Shown: piece by piece, positions 7,865 to 12,252 of the stretch
Numbering within the stretch: position 1 is the stretch's first letter
Layout of the letters: each line of letters opens with the position of its first letter
Origin: Bacteroidaceae bacterium
Lineage (GTDB): Bacteria; Bacteroidota; Bacteroidia; Bacteroidales; Bacteroidaceae
Direction of reading: 5' to 3'
DNA: 12,252 bases
NCBI GenBank assembly: GCA_023227685.1
Contig: JALNVG010000063.1
Location: 1 to 12,252, forward strand
Program-made: the position numbers and the translations under genes
Notes under the pieces: model-generated
The model's input: only the letters and a program-made list of their open reading frames with translations
Told to the model about the DNA's origin: nothing
Databases searched by the model: none

Positions 7865-9202
7865 ATGGATATCCAAAAAATTTTAACCTCACTTGAAGCA
7901 AAACATCCAGGCGAATTAGAATATCTTCAAGCCGTTAAAGAAGTATTGATTTCTATTAAAGACATATACAACCAACATCCGGAGTTTGAAAAAGCCAAGA
8001 TTATAGAACGATTGGTTGAACCGGACCGCATATTTACTTTTCGCGTCACTTGGGTCGATGATAAGGGTGAAGTACAAAACAATTTAGGTTACCGCGTACA
8101 ATTCAGCAATGCCATCGGCCCGTACAAAGGCGGCATTCGTTTCCATGCATCAGTCAACCTTTCTATTTTGAAGTTCCTTGGATTTGAACAAACTTTCAAA
8201 AATGCCTTAACCACGTTACCTATGGGTGGTGGAAAGGGTGGTTCTGATTTTTCACCACGCGGCAAGAGCAATGCAGAAATCATGAGATTCTGTCAGGCTT
8301 TCATCCTTGAATTATGGCGTCATATTGGCCCTAACATGGATGTACCCGCCGGAGATATCGGCGTAGGAGGACGGGAAGTAGGATACATGTTTGGCATGTA
8401 TAAAAAACTCACCCGCGAGTTTACCGGCACATTCACAGGAAAAGGATTAGAATTCGGTGGATCCCTTGTCCGTCCCGAAGCAACAGGATTCGGAGGTCTA
8501 TACTTTGTCAGACAAATGCTTCAAACCAAGGATATTGATATCAAGGGCAAAACCATTGCCATCTCCGGTTTCGGTAATGTAGCTTGGGGTGCCACTCTTA
8601 AATCCAATCAAATGGGTGCCAAAGTCATCAGTATCTCAGGCCCGGACGGATACATTTATGATCCAGACGGCATCAGCGGTGAAAAGATAGACTATATGCT
8701 TGAGCTGCGCAACTCAGGCAATGATGTTGTCGCTCCTTATGCCGATAAATATCCTGAGTCCACATTCGTTCCCAACAAACATCCGTGGGAACTAAAGGCT
8801 GACATTGCACTAACCTGTGCTACACAAAATGAGCTTGACAAGGAAGACGCCATGAATTTAATTAATAATAAAGTGCTTTGTGTTGGTGAGATATCCAATA
8901 TGGGCTGTACCCCGGAAGCCATTGATTTATTCATCGCACACAAAACGATGTATGCACCGGGCAAGGCTGTTAATGCCGGCGGTGTAGCCACTTCTGGACT
9001 TGAAATGTCTCAAAACGCAATGCATCTGAGTTGGACCGCCGATGAAGTAGATGAAAGGTTACATCATATTATGCATGCCATCCATGAACAATGCGTAAAA
9101 TACGGCACCGAACCCGACGGCTATATCAATTATGTAAAAGGCGCCAATATCGCAGGCTTTATGAAAGTAGCCCATGCCATGATGGGGCAAGGCATTATTT
9201 AA
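7865..9202 (+). CDS. gdhA: Glutamate dehydrogenase, hexameric family I
   Basis: This 445-aa cytoplasmic enzyme interconverts glutamate and 2-oxoglutarate plus ammonia with a nicotinamide cofactor. The length and motifs are those of the small hexameric bacterial enzymes. The substrate domain contains Lys88 (GPYKGG), Lys112, the catalytic Lys124 (PMGGGKGG) and the catalytic Asp164 (VPAGDIGVGG). The dinucleotide fold starts at GFGNVA (235-240), and NAGGVATSGLEMSQN near 370-384 supplies the glutamate-contacting Val374 and Ser377. Cofactor-determining positions Phe236, Pro260 and Asp261 match the set known for the NAD-specific Clostridium symbiosum enzyme (residues 238, 262, 263), so NAD(H) use is plausible although relatives are often labelled NADP-specific. 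Bacteroides can carry two such genes, gdhA and gdhB, and the symbol is therefore provisional. The gene has its own promoter, a terminator 53 nt after the stop, and no Shine-Dalgarno sequence. Confidence 0.95.
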   Translation: MDIQKILTSLEAKHPGELEYLQAVKEVLISIKDIYNQHPEFEKAKIIERLVEPDRIFTFRVTWVDDKGEVQNNLGYRVQFSNAIGPYKGGIRFHASVNLSILKFLGFEQTFKNALTTLPMGGGKGGSDFSPRGKSNAEIMRFCQAFILELWRHIGPNMDVPAGDIGVGGREVGYMFGMYKKLTREFTGTFTGKGLEFGGSLVRPEATGFGGLYFVRQMLQTKDIDIKGKTIAISGFGNVAWGATLKSNQMGAKVISISGPDGYIYDPDGISGEKIDYMLELRNSGNDVVAPYADKYPESTFVPNKHPWELKADIALTCATQNELDKEDAMNLINNKVLCVGEISNMGCTPEAIDLFIAHKTMYAPGKAVNAGGVATSGLEMSQNAMHLSWTADEVDERLHHIMHAIHEQCVKYGTEPDGYINYVKGANIAGFMKVAHAMMGQGII

Positions 9203-9254
9203 TAAAAAAATTCTGTCAATAAATAATTCTCTCTCTCTTGCACATTAACTATTC

Positions 9255-9296
9255 AAGTTACCCATTTCCACACCAAAGGATATGGGTAACTTTTTT
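9255..9296 (+). terminator. Rho-independent terminator of glutamate dehydrogenase
   Basis: An 11-bp perfect stem (9255-9265 with 9282-9292) is extended inward, after one T-T mismatch, by three more pairs around an 8-nt loop. It runs into a T6 tract at 9291-9296. The polarity fits the plus-strand gene ending at 9202. On the minus strand no T-run follows, so it is a weaker candidate for ending cca, whose stop lies at 9340. Confidence 0.9.
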
Positions 9297-9339
9297 ATCG
9301 GCATCCAGATTACAGACAATATCAAATCAGAAAAAGTTA

Positions 9340-10773
9340 TTAAGAAATCGGAGTTAATCCCATTTCAGAAGCCTTTTTAAGCAAAAAGACTTTGGCAGAT
9401 TCATATTCATTTGGAATATCGCCATTGAGAATAGCATCTTTGATAGCACTTTTCAAGGCACCCACTTCGCGGCACGGTTGCAAGCCGAAGATACGCATAA
9501 TTTCATCGCCGCTCACCGGTGGTTGAAAATTACGAATACGGTCACGCTCTTCGATATCCTTCAGTTTCCGGCGTACAAGCTGGAAATTATCAAGAAAGCA
9601 CTGCTTTCGTACCGAATTTTTGGATGTAATATCGGCCTCGCAAAGCATCATCAAATCCTCAATATCGTCCCCGGCCTCAAAGAGCAGACGCCGTACAGCC
9701 GAATCGGTAACCTCATCATTCGCTATTACGATAGGACGCATGTGCAATTGAACGAGCTTCTGCACATATTTCATCTTCTCGTTCATCGGCAGTTTCATCT
9801 TTTTGAAAATAGAAGGAATCATCTTCTCACCGATAAAATTATGATTATGAAAAGTCCAGCCTATAACCGGTTCAAAATTCTTTGTTGCCGGCTTACCGAT
9901 GTCATGCAACAAGGCAGCCCATCGGAGCCAGAGCTTATCCGTGTGCCGGCTAATATTATCAAGCACCTCAAGCGTATGATAGAAATTATCTTTATGAGCC
10001 TTGCCGTTGCGTGTCTCAATTCCCTGTAATTTTACCAATTCAGGAAAAATAAGAGGAAGCAATCCGCTACGATCAAGATCGATGAAACCTTTTGAAGGAA
10101 TGTCTGACAATAAGATTTTATTCAATTCATCCACGATACGTTCACGCGAAATGATTTTGATTCGTTCGCAATTACGGCAAACTGAATCAAAAGTCTTATC
10201 GTCGATAAAGAAGTTCAATTGTGAAGCAAAACGTATACAACGCATCATACGCAGAGGATCATCACTAAAAGTCACATCCGGGTCACGCGGTGTACGAATA
10301 TTTTTTTCTTTTAAATCTTCAATGCCGCCAAAAGGATCCAATAATTCACCAAAGCGATTATGATTCAAGCAAACAGCAAGAGCATTAATAGTAAAATCGC
10401 GCCTGTTTTGATCATCCTCAAGCGTTCCGTTTTCTACAATCGGTTTGCGCGAATCATGTTGATACGATTCCTTCCTTGCACCGACAAACTCAATATCCGA
10501 ACCGTGATAGACAACCTGTGCGGTACCGAAATTCTTAAAAACTGATATGCGAGCACCCTTTCCTAATTTTTTTCCAAGAGCCTGAGCCATATCAATGCCA
10601 CTACCAACAACCACTACATCTATATCTTGAGAAGGACGTTGCAGAAACAAGTCACGCACATAACCACCTATAACATAACAATCCACCCCTAACGCATCGG
10701 CCGTTTCGGAAATTTTTTCAAATATTGGCTTTCTAAAATGCTTTTGCAAGTCCTCTTTGTTCAACTCTATCAT
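9340..10773 (-). CDS. cca: CCA tRNA nucleotidyltransferase with HD domain
   Basis: This 477-aa class II CCA-adding enzyme (poly(A) polymerase family) builds or repairs the 3' CCA end of tRNAs from CTP and ATP. The nucleotidyltransferase head shows the VIGGYVRD signature (34-41) and the metal-binding DID at 50-52. RRDFTINALA (124-133) and DDPLRMMRCIRFA (171-183) are the expected flexible-loop and nucleotide-selecting regions. An HD phosphohydrolase-type domain follows, with His266, His290-Asp291 (LLHDIGKP), His309/His311 and Asp381; in such enzymes it can carry 2',3'-cyclic phosphodiesterase or phosphatase activity. Strictly poly(A) polymerase activity is a less likely alternative. The ATG at 10773 was preferred because the in-frame extension to 10884 runs through the promoter and the neighbour's start and adds 37 unrelated residues. 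The enzyme would be cytoplasmic and transcribed alone. Confidence 0.93.
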   Translation of the reverse strand: MIELNKEDLQKHFRKPIFEKISETADALGVDCYVIGGYVRDLFLQRPSQDIDVVVVGSGIDMAQALGKKLGKGARISVFKNFGTAQVVYHGSDIEFVGARKESYQHDSRKPIVENGTLEDDQNRRDFTINALAVCLNHNRFGELLDPFGGIEDLKEKNIRTPRDPDVTFSDDPLRMMRCIRFASQLNFFIDDKTFDSVCRNCERIKIISRERIVDELNKILLSDIPSKGFIDLDRSGLLPLIFPELVKLQGIETRNGKAHKDNFYHTLEVLDNISRHTDKLWLRWAALLHDIGKPATKNFEPVIGWTFHNHNFIGEKMIPSIFKKMKLPMNEKMKYVQKLVQLHMRPIVIANDEVTDSAVRRLLFEAGDDIEDLMMLCEADITSKNSVRKQCFLDNFQLVRRKLKDIEERDRIRNFQPPVSGDEIMRIFGLQPCREVGALKSAIKDAILNGDIPNEYESAKVFLLKKASEMGLTPIS

Positions 10774-10797
10774 TCCACGCAAATTAAGTTTGGGAGG

Positions 10798-10805
10798 CAA
10801 AGGTA
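10798..10805 (-). promoter_or_regulatory. -7 promoter element of cca
   Basis: On the minus strand 10805-10798 reads TACCTTTG, an exact TAnnTTTG match. Transcription would start near 10791, leaving about 18 nt of leader before the ATG at 10773. No good -33 TTG is present. The expected -33 position (around 10825-10828) falls inside the -7 element of the opposite promoter. Confidence 0.55.
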
Positions 10806-10825
10806 CAAAAAAACAATATATTTTG

Positions 10826-10833
10826 TATATTTG
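10826..10833 (+). promoter_or_regulatory. -7 promoter element of the small lipoprotein gene
   Basis: TATATTTG matches TAnnTTTG exactly and lies 22 nt before the ATG at 10856, so the leader would be only about 16 nt. No clear -33 box is visible. Its expected place (about 10803-10806) overlaps the -7 element of cca on the other strand. Confidence 0.55.
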
Positions 10834-10855
10834 CAACCATATAAAGTATTCACAC

Positions 10856-11701
10856 ATGAAAAAAATAGTTGGAATCATTAGCATAACTCTACTTCTCTGC
10901 GCTTGTGGAGAAAATATTGAACATAAAGCCGATCAAAAATTGGCAGAAGCAAAAACATCCTTCAAACAAGGAAATTATAATGAGGCTAAATTAAAAATCG
11001 ATAGTATCAAGATACTCTATCCCAAAGCCTTCAAGGCACGCCAGGCCGGCATTGACCTCATGCTGGAAGTGGAATTAAAGGAACAACGTACAAGCCTCGT
11101 ATATCTGGACAGTCTGAGAAAAGTACTGCAAGATAAAAGATCAGCAATTATCGGGAAATACATACTTGAAAAAGATACCGCATACCAACGCGTCGGCAAT
11201 TATTTTTGGCCATCACAAACCATGGACAAAAATGCACATCGCTCTTATATTCGTTTTCAGGTAAGCGAAGACGGCATTACTTCGATGACTTCCATCTACC
11301 GCGGAAGTTCGTTCATTCATCATACGGCAGTCTGCGTTACGGCTCCGGATGGCACTTTTGCCCAAACCCCTACAAGCAAAGATATTTATGAGACATCTAT
11401 TTTAGGCGAGAAAACAGAAAATACAGAATACAAAAATGGTAATGACGGTAACGTAATGGGATTCATCTACTTGAATCAGGATAAAAATATCCGTGTAAAG
11501 TTTATCGGCAACCGTGATTATAATACGACGATGAGCCCAGCAGACAAGCAGGCTTTAAAGGGTATCTACGAATTGTCTCAAATTCTGGCGGGCATTAATA
11601 AAGTAAAGGAAGAACAGGATGAAGCGAATCTTAAAATAAAATTTGTAACCAAACGAATGGAACAAAAAACTGAACAAAGTCAAAAAAAAGATGGTGTATA
11701 G
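10856..11701 (+). CDS. Small lipoprotein with helical, TPR-like N-terminal region, function unknown
   Basis: I do not recognise this 281-aa family. The first 18 residues are a lipoprotein signal: two lysines, a hydrophobic stretch, then the lipobox LCAC with Cys17 as the lipidation site. Residues about 23-95 are charged and helical. ADQKLAEAKTSFKQGNYNEA (25-44) resembles one TPR hairpin, followed by a likely coiled segment up to about 98. The middle (about 115-220) looks beta-rich, with YIRFQVSEDG, GFIYL and IRVKFIGNRDY. The C-terminus (about 225-281) is helical and ends in a Lys/Gln/Glu-rich tail. Export to the cell envelope is inferred from the signal. The ATG at 10856 was chosen because the longer frame from 10757 runs backwards through the promoter and cca start, and only this start exposes a signal peptide at the N-terminus. 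No catalytic motif was found. Confidence 0.85.
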   Translation: MKKIVGIISITLLLCACGENIEHKADQKLAEAKTSFKQGNYNEAKLKIDSIKILYPKAFKARQAGIDLMLEVELKEQRTSLVYLDSLRKVLQDKRSAIIGKYILEKDTAYQRVGNYFWPSQTMDKNAHRSYIRFQVSEDGITSMTSIYRGSSFIHHTAVCVTAPDGTFAQTPTSKDIYETSILGEKTENTEYKNGNDGNVMGFIYLNQDKNIRVKFIGNRDYNTTMSPADKQALKGIYELSQILAGINKVKEEQDEANLKIKFVTKRMEQKTEQSQKKDGV

Positions 11702-11731
11702 TCTCTTATAAAACCACACACCATATTTTTT
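11691..11731. terminator. Bidirectional terminator between convergent lipoprotein and TPR genes
   Basis: The arms ATGGTGT (11691-11697) and ACACCAT (11718-11724) form a 7-bp perfect stem around a 20-nt loop. On the plus strand it is followed by A then T6 (11726-11731). On the minus strand it is followed by C then T8 (complement of 11682-11689). Both strands thus have intrinsic-terminator form. The left arm and the minus-strand T-tract lie inside the last codons of the lipoprotein gene, whose stop (11699-11701) sits in the loop. Confidence 0.75.
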
Positions 11732-11747
11732 GAAAGCACTATTTTTC

Positions 11748-12252
11748 TTATTTCATTGCACCCTCTACTTGTTTAAGCATCGTCTTAACATTGGCATTTG
11801 CCGGATCAATTTGCGAAGCCTGAGTCAGATAATCTTTGGCATCCTTAAAATCAGCATCTGCACTCGCCTTCTCGGTAGCATATTTAGTTGCATCCGTATT
11901 AGCCAACGGTGAAGCATTTTTCAATGTTCTAGCTCCATTGTTATAGCACAAAACGCCCAAACTATATAAAGCATCACATTTCATTTTTTGATCAGAAAGA
12001 GCAGTTACTTTTTTATAATTGTCCTTAGCCTCTTCATATTTACCCGTCTTTTGAGCATTAATACCGGCTTTCAGATAATATATACCATATCTCTTTTGCA
12101 AAGTCACATTATCGGGCGCGGCCTTTAAACCCTCATCCAACGTTGTTAAATAATTTTTAGTATCATTCTGTGCAGCATAAACCAAAGCCTTACGGGCATA
12201 AGCATTTCCTACATTATAATTCTTTTGTATAGCAATATCAAAATACTTCACA
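11748..12252 (-). CDS. Tetratricopeptide repeat protein, C-terminal part (5' end outside the window)
   Basis: Only the last 167 or so codons are visible; the frame stays open to the window edge, so the true start lies beyond it. The visible part contains TPR-like helical pairs. One is around visible residues 15-48 (AYARKALVY to GLKAAPDN). A second is around 53-86, with the typical GKYEEAKDNYKKV at 70-82, and a third begins at 92-105. A less regular Ala/Asp/Lys-rich segment follows, then a last unit near 133-152 (FKDAKDYLTQASQIDP), and the protein ends at EGAMK. TPR arrays are protein-interaction scaffolds, and the partner cannot be inferred. The start is unseen, so export cannot be judged. 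It ends 17 nt from the bidirectional terminator it shares with the lipoprotein gene. Confidence 0.85.
   Translation of the reverse strand, partial: VKYFDIAIQKNYNVGNAYARKALVYAAQNDTKNYLTTLDEGLKAAPDNVTLQKRYGIYYLKAGINAQKTGKYEEAKDNYKKVTALSDQKMKCDALYSLGVLCYNNGARTLKNASPLANTDATKYATEKASADADFKDAKDYLTQASQIDPANANVKTMLKQVEGAMK

Noticed and set aside
9228..9239. Short TC repeat after the glutamate dehydrogenase gene as a phase-variation tract
   Set aside because: About five TC units lie in an intergenic stretch downstream of a stop and are not placed at a promoter or start codon. No switching role is apparent.
9478..10029. A 183-codon plus-strand open frame antisense to cca
   Set aside because: It sits opposite the HD-domain region of cca, whose motifs are unmistakable. 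It has no promoter element and its translation looks random.
10757..10855. Longer start for the small lipoprotein
   Set aside because: It would bury the signal peptide and lipobox 33 residues inside the protein, and it begins upstream of the promoter.
10774..10884. Longer cca start adding 37 residues
   Set aside because: The extension crosses the cca -7 element and runs past the lipoprotein start. The added residues do not resemble the family, and the ATG at 10773 gives a normal length.
1..12252. A mobile element, CRISPR array, defence island or biosynthetic cluster
   Set aside because: No transposase, integrase, regularly spaced repeats, tRNA attachment site or defence motifs were found on either strand. 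The gene content is core metabolism and housekeeping.

Overview
This is an ordinary chromosomal segment of a Bacteroidales bacterium, most likely Bacteroides or a close relative. Three things point there: promoters of the Bacteroidota type (TAnnTTTG at -7), A/T-rich leaders without clear Shine-Dalgarno sequences, and exported proteins with short lipobox signals. The gene content is also familiar for that group: a hybrid malic enzyme, a receiver-bearing PEP-synthase-like protein, an exported prolyl oligopeptidase, a family I glutamate dehydrogenase and a CCA-adding enzyme.

Layout: maeB (+, 83-2368) converges on a 986-residue receiver/ATP-grasp protein (-, 2463-5423), with a long hairpin between them. 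That gene diverges from an S9A prolyl oligopeptidase lipoprotein (+, 5617-7731) across 193 bp holding two well-formed promoters. A glutamate dehydrogenase follows in tandem with its own promoter (+, 7865-9202) and ends at a strong terminator facing cca (-, 9340-10773). cca diverges from a small unrecognised lipoprotein (+, 10856-11701) over 82 bp in which the two promoters interlock. The lipoprotein converges on a TPR protein (-, 11748 to the window edge) through a terminator with a T-tract on each strand. The strand order is + - + + - + -, and every complete gene has its own plausible promoter, so there is no obvious operon.

Biological theme (inference): the first four genes fit peptide and amino-acid use and the pyruvate/malate/2-oxoglutarate node. 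The exported peptidase would trim proline-containing peptides, glutamate dehydrogenase links glutamate to 2-oxoglutarate and ammonia, and malic enzyme links malate to pyruvate. The receiver/ATP-grasp protein may be a regulated phosphotransfer enzyme, but its reaction cannot be read from the sequence. cca is housekeeping.

No mobile element, CRISPR array, prophage, tRNA or rRNA was seen. The least explained item is the 986-residue protein. It has two N-terminal receiver-like domains, the second retaining the phosphorylation residues. It has a PEP-synthase ATP-binding domain but no canonical swivelling-histidine or PEP-binding barrel domain, and a C-terminal domain that may be a very divergent swivelling domain.
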